DNA of 33,309 nucleotides, from contig CACYHE010000005.1 of the NCBI GenBank assembly GCA_902774185.1, forward strand, positions 1 to 33,309, in the 5' to 3' direction. Made by a program: the position numbers and the translations under genes. The notes beneath the pieces were generated by a model. It was not told the origin of the DNA, searched no databases, and saw nothing but the letters and a program-made list of their open reading frames with translations. The DNA comes from an uncultured Bacteroidales bacterium. Lineage in GTDB: Bacteria; Bacteroidota; Bacteroidia; Bacteroidales; Paludibacteraceae. Shown here piece by piece: positions 1 to 9,003 of the stretch (the stretch's first letter is position 1; each line of letters opens with the position of its first letter).

Positions 1-1
1 G

Positions 2-3000
2 TTTGGTGACGACAATATCGCTATCAATATTACCGGTGGTACGGCGCAAATCAAGAAAGGCTCGATTACCGGCGGTACCTATGGTATTCAATCTGCCGGA
101 ACAACGACTATCGAGAAGTTGGCTTCGGTTTACGGATATACCAAAGCGATGAAATGTACCGGCGGTTCGCTGACGGTCAATAACGGTAAATTCTATGACC
201 CGATGGACTTGATTGTAGATGACCCGGAAGGAACATTTACCTTCAATGCCGGTTATTTCCAAATGAATGGAACCGAAGCTCCTACGGCTTTCGGTAAGCA
301 AATTTGGCGTAATACGGCAGGAGCGGAAGCTCGTGCGGGTTATGCCTTTTTTGCGGGAAGCCAGGAGGCTGCACAGGCTTCGAATGTCAGTGTATGCCGT
401 ATCGGTCATACCTCGTATAACTCCTTGGAAGAAGCTTTGGCGTATGCCAATAACTCCGGCGAGAATGTCATCATCATCATGGAGAACGACTATACGTTGA
501 AAGCCGGCTATTATACCCTTCCGTCCAACGCAACCCTTATCGTGCCGATGTCGAACGATCAGGAAACGGCTAATCAGGTTGTGCCGCGTAGTACCGAGAA
601 TATTGCTGCTCCTGTTGCGTTCCGCAAACTGATCTTTGAGAACGGCGTAAATATGGAAGTGGCAGGTACCATTGAGTTGACCTGTACCCAATATGGTAAG
701 GGTGAAACGATGGGAGTTCCCGGCGGGAAATATGGTCACTTGATCCTGAAGCCTGGTAGCCATATGACGATCAATAATGGCGGTTATCTGCGAGCATGGG
801 GATTTGTTACCGGCGACGGAACCAAAGACGGTGCAGGCAATTACCTCTCCGGTGAGATTGATGTACGTCGTGGCGGTACGGTGCACGAGATGTTCCAAAT
901 GGGCGACTGGAAAGGTGGTGACTTGTCGTTCACTATTGCCATGGAAATTCCGGGCATGAATCCATGCTGGCGTGATATGGCGCATCTTTTCCCGATATAC
1001 ACGTACTTCATCCAGAACGTAGAATCGCCGGTGAAGTACCATCCGGGAGGCTCGCTCATTTGTGCGACGTCGGTGAATGTAGCAAGTTCTATCAATGCAT
1101 ACGCCAACGATATTAAGGTAGTTGGTAAAGATGGCGAAGCAGCGATGTTCTTGATGGATGAGATGGCAGATGCAGAGAATACATGGGTTCGCAAATACTA
1201 TGATGCCAAGAAGGACCAACAAGTTTATGAAGTCAATAGTGGTGCAAAATTGGGTTCGATGGTCATAAACTTGGGTGAAGTGCCGGCTGCTATGATTAAT
1301 CCGGGCACTCCGGGATCTTTGAACTTGGTATTGGACTCCCGTAAGTTTGTTCTGCCGTTGACGAACAACTTCAAGATCCACCTGCTCTCCGGCTATATGG
1401 AGTTCACGCAGAGTACGTCCTGTCTGCCGGGTATGGAGGTAGAAGTAGATAAGGAAGCTGAAGTGGCAATTACGAAAAATAATGATGCCTCTATCGTCTC
1501 TGGTGCGCTCTATTTCTACGATGCTGACCAATGGAGTTTCCAAAATTTGCAGCTTGGCGGATACGTAGGCACCAGCGGTAAGTACGGTGCGATTGTACGT
1601 TATTCAGCTACCTGGGATTTAGGGACGAATGGCGCAACGAAAAAACCGAATGTGCGCAACATCGATTCGCCTGCTGCAATAGGTGATGCGATTCTGAATG
1701 TACATGGAACCTTCCGTATGGGTGCGGGTTGTGCGGTTTATACCACATGGTCGAAGAATATGGAGACCTTCCAAATAGACGAATCAGGAACTGGTGGCGC
1801 AAACGTCATCTCTTCTAACGAAGATGCCGGTACGTTCATCTTTGATGCCGATGCTCCTGCCTTCGAAGGAATCCAAATGGATGGCGAATATAATATCACC
1901 GGCTTCGGTCCCAATGTCATTGTGAACTATGACCCTAATGATTATGGTATTACCTCTCCGATAGCATATCCGGTTCAGATTACGACGGTTATGGCTTCAA
2001 GTACAGTTAAACTGAAGAATGGCGATGGTACGTTTGTGAGCACCGATGGTACACTGGCCGGTACATCTTATTGCTTCCGCGATGGTCATTGGACAACGAT
2101 GCAGGTAGCTGAAGATCCGTGCTTCATGAAAGAAATCGTAGGTGGTCAAACAACCTATTATGCGAAACCGCAAGAATATGTGGCTGTCAATGCTACATGG
2201 GATGGTGTACAGATGGTAGGCAACGCCGACCATACCTTTAGTGATAAAGCCGGCGCAGGACGTCTCTTTATCCTTATGGCAGATGACTGCCAATGGTGGG
2301 AGGTAGAGAAGAAGGACAACCTCTACCATTGTATCCACCCCAATAACGATACCTATTACTATTGGGACGAGACAGAAGACAAATGGATGGAGCAACGCTT
2401 TACCATCACCTGGCTTAACTGGGATGGTACGGAGATCAAATCCTACACCTATGACCCGAATACGGGAGAACCGGAAGAAGTGGAGTATAGCGTTACCTAC
2501 GGTACGCAGGCGGAATATCTTGGTTCTAACCCGACTCGTGAGCCGAGTGATGACTATACGTATGACTTTGCAGGCTGGACTCCGGAACTCGGACTGGTTA
2601 AGAGTAATGTTACCTATACAGCTACATACAAGCAACAGCCGCGTAAATATACCATTACCTTCACCGAAGAAGGCGGTAAGGAGATTGAACGTCAGTTCCT
2701 CTTACTCAATGAATGGCCGGTTTGTGAGAATACTCCGACCAAAGCTGGTCATACGCTCCAATGGGAACCGGAAATCCAAGCAGTAACGGGCAACGCTACT
2801 TATCGTGCCACATGGCTCGAGAATCCGCCTACAGAGTATCAGATTACGTTCTATGACTATAATGGAACATCGGTTCTCAAACAAGGCAATGTGAACGTAG
2901 GTGATATGCCGACTCCGCCGGCTCAGGTGAACGGCAAACCGGCTACGTCGGAATATACATACGTGTTCGATCATTGGTCGCCGGCAGTGGAGAAAGTTTC

Positions 3001-5476
3001 GGCAACCAGTGCAAAATCCTATACGGCAGTATATCGCGAAGAGGCGCGTAAATACACCATCTCTTACTACAAAGAGGATGGAACAACCCTCATCACTACG
3101 GAACAACTATCGTATGGTGCGATGCCGACTCCTCCGGATGTAACGAAAGAAAATCCGGAAACTGGACATACCTATACGCTGGTATGGAAGACGGTAGATG
3201 AAACAGGTGGTATCCAGACCGTAATGGCTGATGCTTCTTACAAGCCGACCTATCTTGATGTACTGAATAAATATACTGTGACGGTGAAGAGCAATCCTTC
3301 GGGAGCTTGCTCAAGTACCGGCGCAGGTCTCTATGACTATAATACATCGGCTACGATTACACTCGTCGTAAATGACGGTTATACCTTTACTGGATGGAGT
3401 GACGGTTTGGAAGGCACCAATACCTCTCGTACTATCATCGTAACGGAGGATAAGGAGTTAGTTGCTAATTTCACTGTGGCAAATCCTGATTATACGATCA
3501 CATGGAAGAAAGAAGATGGTAGTGCAAATTTGGTTGCTCCTGTAGGTCAGAAGTCCGGTACTGCAACTATCTATTCCGGCCCTACTCCGACGAAGCCTTC
3601 TATCAATCAATATTCGTACACCTTCTATGGCTGGACCACAAGGGATAACGATGGAAACATCCTCAATACATACAAGAATGGTATGACGCCGGTGGCTTCT
3701 GCCGACGCAACCTATTTTGCTTGTTTCACTCCTGTCATCAGACAATACAACGTAGCCTTGAGTTCCAACATTCCGAATGTATGCACGCTCGTAGGCGCAG
3801 GTTCCTATGATTATAGTGAGTCCTATGAGAACGCTACCGTGATTGTTTCCGGTTATGATGCTGTCAACTATACTTTCGACGGTTGGTATAAGGGTGAAGA
3901 CCAAGTAAGTGCGGCTGAATCGTATTCCTTCGCCGTTCAGAGCGATGTGGACCTCATAGCTAAGTTCTCGCCGGTAACCTATACCATTACGTGGAAGAGC
4001 GAAGACGGAAGTGGCACGCTGGAGACAGACGCAGAACAAGCCTACGGTGCAGCAACTGCATATAACGGCACAGAGCCTACCAAAGACGGCTATAGTTTCA
4101 TCGGATGGACTACGGCTGCTAACGGTGAAGGTTCGTTCTATGCGAAGGGTGCTACACCTGTCGTTTCCGGTGATGCAGTGTACTTTGCTTATTTCGCAGA
4201 GAATACAAAAAATCTTGTTATCGAAGTAGGCGGTGATCCTGTCACATTAGGAGCACCTACAGATTATAACACCTTCACGATTACCTCGAATGGTGTAACA
4301 TCCGGTCAGTTGATGGATGCTGAGAATCTGTCCTTGTTAGGTGAAGCTATCTTCAAACTGCAACCGGAAAGCGCTATTCCTGGTCGTACATGGTATGCCG
4401 TAGCGGCTCCGTGGCAGGTGGATGTACGTACCGGTATCTATGCAAACGGTAACCATCTGAACGTCGGTGTGGACTTTGATATCATTGAGTTTGATGCGGA
4501 ATCGTATGCAACGAAAGAGGCAGGTACCGGTAACACGAACATCTGGAGATATGTAGAGGAGAATAGCGGTGTAATGCAGCCGGGTAAACTCTATCTGATC
4601 TACCTCGCTTCTGCAAAATCGTCTCTTGAGTTCCATAAGACCGGCGGCGGTATATCAACGACCACATTGTCTCTGACAACTACCAGCGGTAGCGGCGACA
4701 AGGCAAACTGGAATGCAATTGCTAACCCGGCATTGTATCATGCTGATCTTGGTATATCTGTCATTGCGGATGCTTCGCAAGATGTACTGCAATATATCAA
4801 TGGCGGATACACCCCGACTTCTGCAGCAAATATGATTGTGGGCGCTCCGATCTTTGTTCAGGTTAATAATCCGCAATCTACGGTAAATGCCAACGTACAT
4901 GGCGTAGCTCCTGCTCCTTACCGTCGTGCTCCGCAAGCTCAGACCGCAGACAACCGTTTTGTAGTGGAGATTGCGCGCAATGGTCAGATGAATGACCGTC
5001 TGATCGTCCAAACGGCTGATGAGAAGGAGAACACCTATGTCATCGGTCAGGACCTCGCTAAGATGGGCGTAGGCACCAAGACCGCACAGATGTGGATGAA
5101 TCGCTATAACACGAAACTCTGTAAGAACACCGTGGAGATGGCTAACGACTATGCTGAGTATCCGTTGAACATCTATGTTCCGACTGCAGGCGAGTACACG
5201 CTTACGGCTGCGCAGCAGAGAGGTGATGTGGACTTGTACCTCACCTTGAATGGCGAAGCAATCTGGAACCTCAGCGAGGGTGCTTATGTGGTTAACCTCT
5301 ATAAGGGCACAGATGCCAACTATGGCTTGCGCATCAGCGCACGTAAGACGCCGACCGGTGTGGACGAGGCAATCGTAGATGCACAAGGCGATACCCGCAA
5401 AGTGATCATTGACAATCAAGTCTTCATCATCCGTGGCGAGAAGGTTTATACCATCGATGGTCAAATCGTAAAATAA
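2..5476 (+). CDS. Giant secreted surface protein, 3' part (5' end outside window)
   Basis: The frame is open from base 2, so this is the last 1824 residues of a longer protein. Residues 1 to about 85 are the end of a beta-helix-like region with Gly-Gly-Thr turns. A middle globular region contains the SLEEALAYA segment near residue 142. Residues about 800-1400 hold roughly eight InlB-type (Listeria-Bacteroides, Flg_new) repeats, recognisable by recurring YTITW, GYTFTGW and YTATY strands. The last about 420 residues are a non-repeat beta-rich domain ending in IIDNQVFIIRGEKVYTIDGQ followed by IVK. That tail resembles the C-terminal sorting tails of type IX secretion cargo in Bacteroidales (inference from family knowledge). 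It is probably a cell-surface adhesin or matrix protein. The same domain order recurs in the protein starting at 26224. A 44-residue ORF follows 12 bp after the stop. The family assignment is firm; the molecular function is unknown. Confidence 0.9.
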   Translation, partial: FGDDNIAINITGGTAQIKKGSITGGTYGIQSAGTTTIEKLASVYGYTKAMKCTGGSLTVNNGKFYDPMDLIVDDPEGTFTFNAGYFQMNGTEAPTAFGKQIWRNTAGAEARAGYAFFAGSQEAAQASNVSVCRIGHTSYNSLEEALAYANNSGENVIIIMENDYTLKAGYYTLPSNATLIVPMSNDQETANQVVPRSTENIAAPVAFRKLIFENGVNMEVAGTIELTCTQYGKGETMGVPGGKYGHLILKPGSHMTINNGGYLRAWGFVTGDGTKDGAGNYLSGEIDVRRGGTVHEMFQMGDWKGGDLSFTIAMEIPGMNPCWRDMAHLFPIYTYFIQNVESPVKYHPGGSLICATSVNVASSINAYANDIKVVGKDGEAAMFLMDEMADAENTWVRKYYDAKKDQQVYEVNSGAKLGSMVINLGEVPAAMINPGTPGSLNLVLDSRKFVLPLTNNFKIHLLSGYMEFTQSTSCLPGMEVEVDKEAEVAITKNNDASIVSGALYFYDADQWSFQNLQLGGYVGTSGKYGAIVRYSATWDLGTNGATKKPNVRNIDSPAAIGDAILNVHGTFRMGAGCAVYTTWSKNMETFQIDESGTGGANVISSNEDAGTFIFDADAPAFEGIQMDGEYNITGFGPNVIVNYDPNDYGITSPIAYPVQITTVMASSTVKLKNGDGTFVSTDGTLAGTSYCFRDGHWTTMQVAEDPCFMKEIVGGQTTYYAKPQEYVAVNATWDGVQMVGNADHTFSDKAGAGRLFILMADDCQWWEVEKKDNLYHCIHPNNDTYYYWDETEDKWMEQRFTITWLNWDGTEIKSYTYDPNTGEPEEVEYSVTYGTQAEYLGSNPTREPSDDYTYDFAGWTPELGLVKSNVTYTATYKQQPRKYTITFTEEGGKEIERQFLLLNEWPVCENTPTKAGHTLQWEPEIQAVTGNATYRATWLENPPTEYQITFYDYNGTSVLKQGNVNVGDMPTPPAQVNGKPATSEYTYVFDHWSPAVEKVSATSAKSYTAVYREEARKYTISYYKEDGTTLITTEQLSYGAMPTPPDVTKENPETGHTYTLVWKTVDETGGIQTVMADASYKPTYLDVLNKYTVTVKSNPSGACSSTGAGLYDYNTSATITLVVNDGYTFTGWSDGLEGTNTSRTIIVTEDKELVANFTVANPDYTITWKKEDGSANLVAPVGQKSGTATIYSGPTPTKPSINQYSYTFYGWTTRDNDGNILNTYKNGMTPVASADATYFACFTPVIRQYNVALSSNIPNVCTLVGAGSYDYSESYENATVIVSGYDAVNYTFDGWYKGEDQVSAAESYSFAVQSDVDLIAKFSPVTYTITWKSEDGSGTLETDAEQAYGAATAYNGTEPTKDGYSFIGWTTAANGEGSFYAKGATPVVSGDAVYFAYFAENTKNLVIEVGGDPVTLGAPTDYNTFTITSNGVTSGQLMDAENLSLLGEAIFKLQPESAIPGRTWYAVAAPWQVDVRTGIYANGNHLNVGVDFDIIEFDAESYATKEAGTGNTNIWRYVEENSGVMQPGKLYLIYLASAKSSLEFHKTGGGISTTTLSLTTTSGSGDKANWNAIANPALYHADLGISVIADASQDVLQYINGGYTPTSAANMIVGAPIFVQVNNPQSTVNANVHGVAPAPYRRAPQAQTADNRFVVEIARNGQMNDRLIVQTADEKENTYVIGQDLAKMGVGTKTAQMWMNRYNTKLCKNTVEMANDYAEYPLNIYVPTAGEYTLTAAQQRGDVDLYLTLNGEAIWNLSEGAYVVNLYKGTDANYGLRISARKTPTGVDEAIVDAQGDTRKVIIDNQVFIIRGEKVYTIDGQIVK

Positions 5477-5488
5477 GGAGGAAGAATT

Positions 5489-5623
5489 ATGAAAAAGAAA
5501 CTATATATTTTCCCTCTCACAGAGGTGATGAACGTAAGCACCGAGTTGATGCAACATGTGAGCACAACGAGCGAAGGCAATGATGATTTTCCGGATGGTC
5601 CTTCCTTTGCACCGGTGTTTTAA
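5489..5623 (+). CDS. Small 44-residue protein downstream of giant surface protein
   Basis: This ATG-to-TAA ORF begins 12 bp after the giant gene's stop. It is preceded by AAGGAGGAAG, one of the few good Shine-Dalgarno-like sites in the window. It encodes a Lys-rich start (MKKKLYIFPLTEV), then VSTELMQHVSTTSEG, and an acidic/proline end (NDDFPDGPSFAPVF). There is no convincing signal peptide or membrane segment. A strong terminator follows 42 bp later, so it is probably the last gene of the surface-protein operon. From memory, Bacteroidales genomes contain many short orphan proteins beginning MKK..Y..P..EV, and this may be one of them. No function is assigned. The RBS, spacing and terminator make translation likely. 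Confidence 0.7.
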   Translation: MKKKLYIFPLTEVMNVSTELMQHVSTTSEGNDDFPDGPSFAPVF

Positions 5624-5665
5624 TTAAGGATGATCGATTAGAGATTATCGATTATCGGATTATTG

Positions 5666-5704
5666 AAAAATCGCATGTACGTGAAAGCGTATGTGCGATT
5701 TTTT
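5666..5704 (+). terminator. Rho-independent terminator
   Basis: A 16-bp stem is formed by AAAAATCGCATGTACG and CGTATGTGCGATTTTT, with two G-U pairs and the loop TGAAAG. It begins with an A run and ends with a T run, so it could work in both directions. It closes the unit made of the giant protein and the 44-residue ORF and insulates it from the ATPase gene. Confidence 0.88.
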
Positions 5705-5713
5705 GCAAATAAA

Positions 5714-5745
5714 TTTGCATAATTCAAAAAAAAGCATTAATTTTG
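5714..5745 (+). promoter_or_regulatory. Bacteroidetes-type promoter P1 (ATPase 1)
   Basis: TTTG at 5714-5717 and TAATTTTG at 5738-5745 (consensus TAnnTTTG) are separated by 20 bp, the usual spacing for the primary sigma factor of Bacteroidota. The intervening AATTCAAAAAAAA tract resembles those of the other ATPase promoters here. Confidence 0.8.
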
Positions 5746-5757
5746 CACCGGATTTGA

Positions 5758-5794
5758 ATTTTATTACTTTTTAATAATTATTAAATAATAAAAT
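5758..5794 (+). promoter_or_regulatory. AT-only nested inverted repeat in 5' UTR of ATPase 1
   Basis: Outer arms ATTTTATTA (5758-5766) and TAATAAAAT (5786-5794) match perfectly. They enclose a perfect 16-bp palindrome, TTTAATAATTATTAAA (5770-5785). The structure lies directly before the ATG at 5796 and replaces any Shine-Dalgarno site. It could control translation or be a cruciform-forming or recombination site; this is inference. Confidence 0.6.
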
Positions 5795-5795
5795 C

Positions 5796-6926
5796 ATGAA
5801 AGCGAATGATAATCCGTTTGTAATCAGTGGTTATGAGGGTGCACACTATTTCTGCGACCGCGAAAAAGAGACTGAACAACTCCGTCATGAGGTTGCCAAC
5901 GGTAATAATGTGGCGCTCATCGCCGCTCGTCGTATGGGTAAGAGTGGGCTGATTGAGCATTATTTAAGCCAACTGGAGATACAGGAGCGCTATTACACCT
6001 TTTTTATTGATATATATGACACTAAATCGCTTCGTGAGTTGGTGCGCAAACTCAGCCGTGAGATACTCCTCCGTCTGAAGCCTGCAGGCGCTCGAGCCAT
6101 GGAGCGCTTCTGGCGGACCATGCGGTCTATCCAGTCCGGCATAAGCTTTTCTCCGATGGGCGAACCGAGTTTCACTGTTCAAATTGGCGACATCAAAGAA
6201 CCGGAGGCTACCTTAGATGAAATCTTCCGCTATTTGGAGTTGGCTGATAAACCGTGCATTGTGGCAATCGATGAGTTCCAGCAAATAGGTAAGTTTCCTG
6301 AGAAGAATATAGAAGCTATGTTGCGGACTTATGTACAGCAATGCCATAATGCACAGTTCATCTTCTCCGGAAGCCAGCGTCATGTCATGAGCACGATGTT
6401 CACCAGTGCGTCGCGACCGTTCTATCAAAGTGTGTCTATCATGCATATTGACTCGATAGACAGGACGACCTACGATGAGTTTGCCAAATCACTTTTTATG
6501 GAAGGAGACCGCACCTTGGCGGATGGCGTGACGGAGGCTGTATATGCGCTTAGTAGAGGAGTAACATGGTACACCCAGAAGTTATTTAACGTCTTGTATG
6601 GATATACGCGCGAAGGGGAGAAGTGTGAAGTGGAGCAGGTAGATGAAGCGCTGGATTATATTCTTAAAACGCAGTCGTATGTATATGAAGAGACCATCTC
6701 CCGTTTGCCGGAGAAGCAGACCATAATACTCATAGCGCTGTCTAAAAACGGACCTACGCAAAGCATAACTTCCGCTGCTTTTGTGGAGAAATACAGCCTC
6801 CAGTCGGCAAGTACGGTGCAGTCGGCTATGAAAGGTCTGTTGGAAAAAGACTTTGTTACCTTTGAGAAAGGTGTTTATTCTGTTTACGACATATTTTTGG
6901 ATTACTGGATCCAACGTATGTATTAA
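5796..6926 (+). CDS. P-loop ATPase 1 (archaeal-ATPase/STAND-like, no nuclease tail)
   Basis: 376 residues. The Walker A-like motif AARRMGKS is at residues 43-50; it lacks the first glycine but keeps GKS. The hydrophobic strand CIVAIDEF gives Walker B acids D159-E160, and FIFSGSQRH follows as a sensor strand. The C-terminal third looks like a winged helix (SASTVQSAMKGLLEKDFV). This architecture matches the ATPase_2 (PF01637) type proteins that are multicopy in Bacteroidales and whose role is poorly known. It is close in length and motif order to the gene at 11687 (376 and 377 residues). It has its own promoter at 5714 and is followed 21 bp later by the DUF4105 gene with no terminator between, so it probably heads that transcript. 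The start is the only ATG fitting the family N terminus. Confidence 0.88.
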   Translation: MKANDNPFVISGYEGAHYFCDREKETEQLRHEVANGNNVALIAARRMGKSGLIEHYLSQLEIQERYYTFFIDIYDTKSLRELVRKLSREILLRLKPAGARAMERFWRTMRSIQSGISFSPMGEPSFTVQIGDIKEPEATLDEIFRYLELADKPCIVAIDEFQQIGKFPEKNIEAMLRTYVQQCHNAQFIFSGSQRHVMSTMFTSASRPFYQSVSIMHIDSIDRTTYDEFAKSLFMEGDRTLADGVTEAVYALSRGVTWYTQKLFNVLYGYTREGEKCEVEQVDEALDYILKTQSYVYEETISRLPEKQTIILIALSKNGPTQSITSAAFVEKYSLQSASTVQSAMKGLLEKDFVTFEKGVYSVYDIFLDYWIQRMY

Positions 6927-6947
6927 TTCCTTAATCCCGAGTAAACT

Positions 6948-7847
6948 ATGTTGCGAAAAATCTATACTATCCTATCATTACTCTTGTTAGCGGCCTCTCT
7001 GTCAGCCCAAGAGCAGGAGATGACAGTTGCGGAGCGGAATGCTGCGCAGGGTTTTAATGACACAATCGACCGATTAGATCCGGACTTTGTAACGGTGAGT
7101 TTGTGTATAGCTGATCCTACAGATCAGAGCCAGGATTATTTAGGTATGACTGGGCATTCTTTTTTACGTCTCCAATGTCCTACCTTTGGACTCGATTATT
7201 GTTTCAGTTATGAAAGCGAGAAGATCAAAGGGCAGTTATGGGATTATTTGACGGGCAAACTGAGAATGGGCATGTTTGCTGTATCGACAAATGAGTATTT
7301 GGAAGACTATCGTATATGGAAACGGGCTGTGCATGAATATAGAATCAACATGCCGGCTGATGCTGAGCTACGTCTTTGGGAGCAGATGGATAACCATATG
7401 ATGTCGGAAAATGACATGCAGATGGATCTGGTTAAATATGATTGTGCCAATACCCTCTTACGTTACGTGGAGCGCGCCTTGTCGCCCACGCAGATCACGT
7501 ATCACTGGCCGGAGAAATTCTTAACAAAATCGGCTATGGAACTTGCGGAGGAGCAGTTGGCTAATTACCCATGGTCATTGTTAGTGGTGCGTTTGACGGC
7601 CGGGAAGGAATATGCAAAACTGACGACTCCCAAGCAGAAAGTGATTTTCCCGACCGATTTGTTGGAAGTCTGGTCACAATCCACCATCAATGGTGAGCCG
7701 ATGTTGAAATATGTGGGTGAGTTAGTGGAAGCGGAACAGGTTGTGGTTAAAAAACCTTGGTTCACTCCGCAAGTATGCGGCATACTGCTGTTGCTGGTTT
7801 GTGCAGGAGGATGTATTTGGATGCTTGTGCGTAAGCGCAAAAAATGA
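6948..7847 (+). CDS. DUF4105 / Lnb N-terminal-like periplasmic protein with C-terminal membrane anchor
   Basis: 299 residues. A signal peptide (MLRKIYTILSLLLLAASLSA) is followed by a periplasmic domain with GHSFLRL (H70) and YDCANTLLRYVE (C166). These are typical positions of the His and Cys motifs in DUF4105 (PF13387), a permuted papain/NlpC-like fold. A C-terminal hydrophobic helix (about 274-292) ends in RKRKK, giving a single-pass anchor with the basic end in the cytoplasm. The next gene starts within its stop codon region (4-bp overlap), showing tight coupling to the condensation-fold protein. DUF4105 proteins occur in Bacteroidota lipid and pigment gene clusters, where their task is not established. 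An amide- or ester-cleaving role on an envelope lipid is possible but inferred. Confidence 0.78.
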   Translation: MLRKIYTILSLLLLAASLSAQEQEMTVAERNAAQGFNDTIDRLDPDFVTVSLCIADPTDQSQDYLGMTGHSFLRLQCPTFGLDYCFSYESEKIKGQLWDYLTGKLRMGMFAVSTNEYLEDYRIWKRAVHEYRINMPADAELRLWEQMDNHMMSENDMQMDLVKYDCANTLLRYVERALSPTQITYHWPEKFLTKSAMELAEEQLANYPWSLLVVRLTAGKEYAKLTTPKQKVIFPTDLLEVWSQSTINGEPMLKYVGELVEAEQVVVKKPWFTPQVCGILLLLVCAGGCIWMLVRKRKK

Positions 7848-8980
7848 CAAAGGACCGACCCAAATATCCGCTCTTGCCTTTTGCCCAATTGATATGGGAT
7901 CAAATGCAATATCTTCCCGATATATATCGGGATAAGGTTTCGTTGACCTTTGGTGCATTAACTATAGATGTATCCCGTTTGCAAGATGCGGTAGAAAAGG
8001 CTATGCATAATCATCCGGTTTTTTCAACAATAATCACAGACCAAGGGGAGCAGTATTTCCAACCGTCCGATGATATCCTCAAAGGGCAGTTTCATGCTAT
8101 CGAATACCAACTCGATGGGGATAAGTATACCATGCAGTTTGCGTTTAGCCGGATTTTAGGGGATGCGTATAGCTTTCGGTTGTTGTTTCAAGATATTTTT
8201 CGCGCTTATACGGGAAAACCTCTTTTCGAAGATCACTATTGGGATTTCCTCCATAGGTACGAACAACTCAAGTCCTCTCCTCGCTATGAAGCAGATCGGC
8301 AGTGGTATGAAGAACATTTCGGCGAAGTCACATACGATGTCCGTCCTAATGTAGATACGAATGAATCGTTAAGTCAGTTTGGAGAAGAAGGAGTAATCGT
8401 GGATGATCTGACAGATGTAAGACCTCAAATACAACCTGTCCTTGATCAATATAAACTATCTGCTTCGCAGTATATATCTTTGTGCGTGGCCCTATCTATT
8501 ATGGAGTACAACGGCACTGATTCGGCTGCACTGACGTGGGCATATCTTGGACGAGAGACGATGGAAGACATGGCAGTTTTTGGATCCTTGCACCGAGATA
8601 TACCGATTAAAATCACGAAGAAAGAAAGTTTTTATAAGCAAGATTTGTTACGACAAATACAAGCACAAATGACGCAAAGTATTGCGCATAGTTCGTATCC
8701 GTACACATTGCTCGCTCCTCAAAATCAGATATGGGATTATGCGGTAAATGTACTGACTTCTATTACAGAAGAAAGACTAACGCAATATGCACCTATTCCA
8801 GTGCAACTGCATATCGAAGAAAATAGGCAAGCGATGTCGTTGCTGGATGTAGATGTGTATGATGATGGAGGCATGGCAATCGTATATCGCTATAGTGCAA
8901 CCCATTATAAACCCGAATCCATCCAAAAATTCGCGGCATTAGTACGCAAATATGTTGAATGGCTTTTAGAAAGTGAATAG
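7844..8980 (+). CDS. Condensation-domain-fold protein, catalytic HHxxxDG lost
   Basis: 378 residues. Overall layout resembles the NRPS condensation/acyltransferase (CAT-like) fold: an N-terminal FAQLIWDQMQ segment, a core motif region at residues 102-108, and a later region equivalent to the DFG lobe. Where the family has HHxxxDG this protein reads SRILGDA, so both histidines and the glycine are replaced and only the structural Asp remains. It is therefore either catalytically dead, a binding or partner subunit, or an enzyme using other residues. It overlaps the DUF4105 gene by 4 bp (ATGA) and overlaps the decarboxylase start by 8 bp, within a short tandem repeat. It could modify or hand over acyl chains from the ACP pathway downstream. 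The fold call is moderate and the function is unknown. Confidence 0.65.
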   Translation: MTKDRPKYPLLPFAQLIWDQMQYLPDIYRDKVSLTFGALTIDVSRLQDAVEKAMHNHPVFSTIITDQGEQYFQPSDDILKGQFHAIEYQLDGDKYTMQFAFSRILGDAYSFRLLFQDIFRAYTGKPLFEDHYWDFLHRYEQLKSSPRYEADRQWYEEHFGEVTYDVRPNVDTNESLSQFGEEGVIVDDLTDVRPQIQPVLDQYKLSASQYISLCVALSIMEYNGTDSAALTWAYLGRETMEDMAVFGSLHRDIPIKITKKESFYKQDLLRQIQAQMTQSIAHSSYPYTLLAPQNQIWDYAVNVLTSITEERLTQYAPIPVQLHIEENRQAMSLLDVDVYDDGGMAIVYRYSATHYKPESIQKFAALVRKYVEWLLESE

Positions 8981-9003
8981 TGAAGAGTTAATAGTGAATA
9001 GTG
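8972..9003. repeat. Short tandem repeat at the gene junction (AGTGAAT units)
   Basis: AGTGAAT, AGTGAAGAGTTAAT, AGTGAAT and AGTG run consecutively. The repeat contains the last codons and stop of the upstream gene and the first about 10 codons of the decarboxylase gene, so both termini are partly repeat-encoded. Confidence 0.8.
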
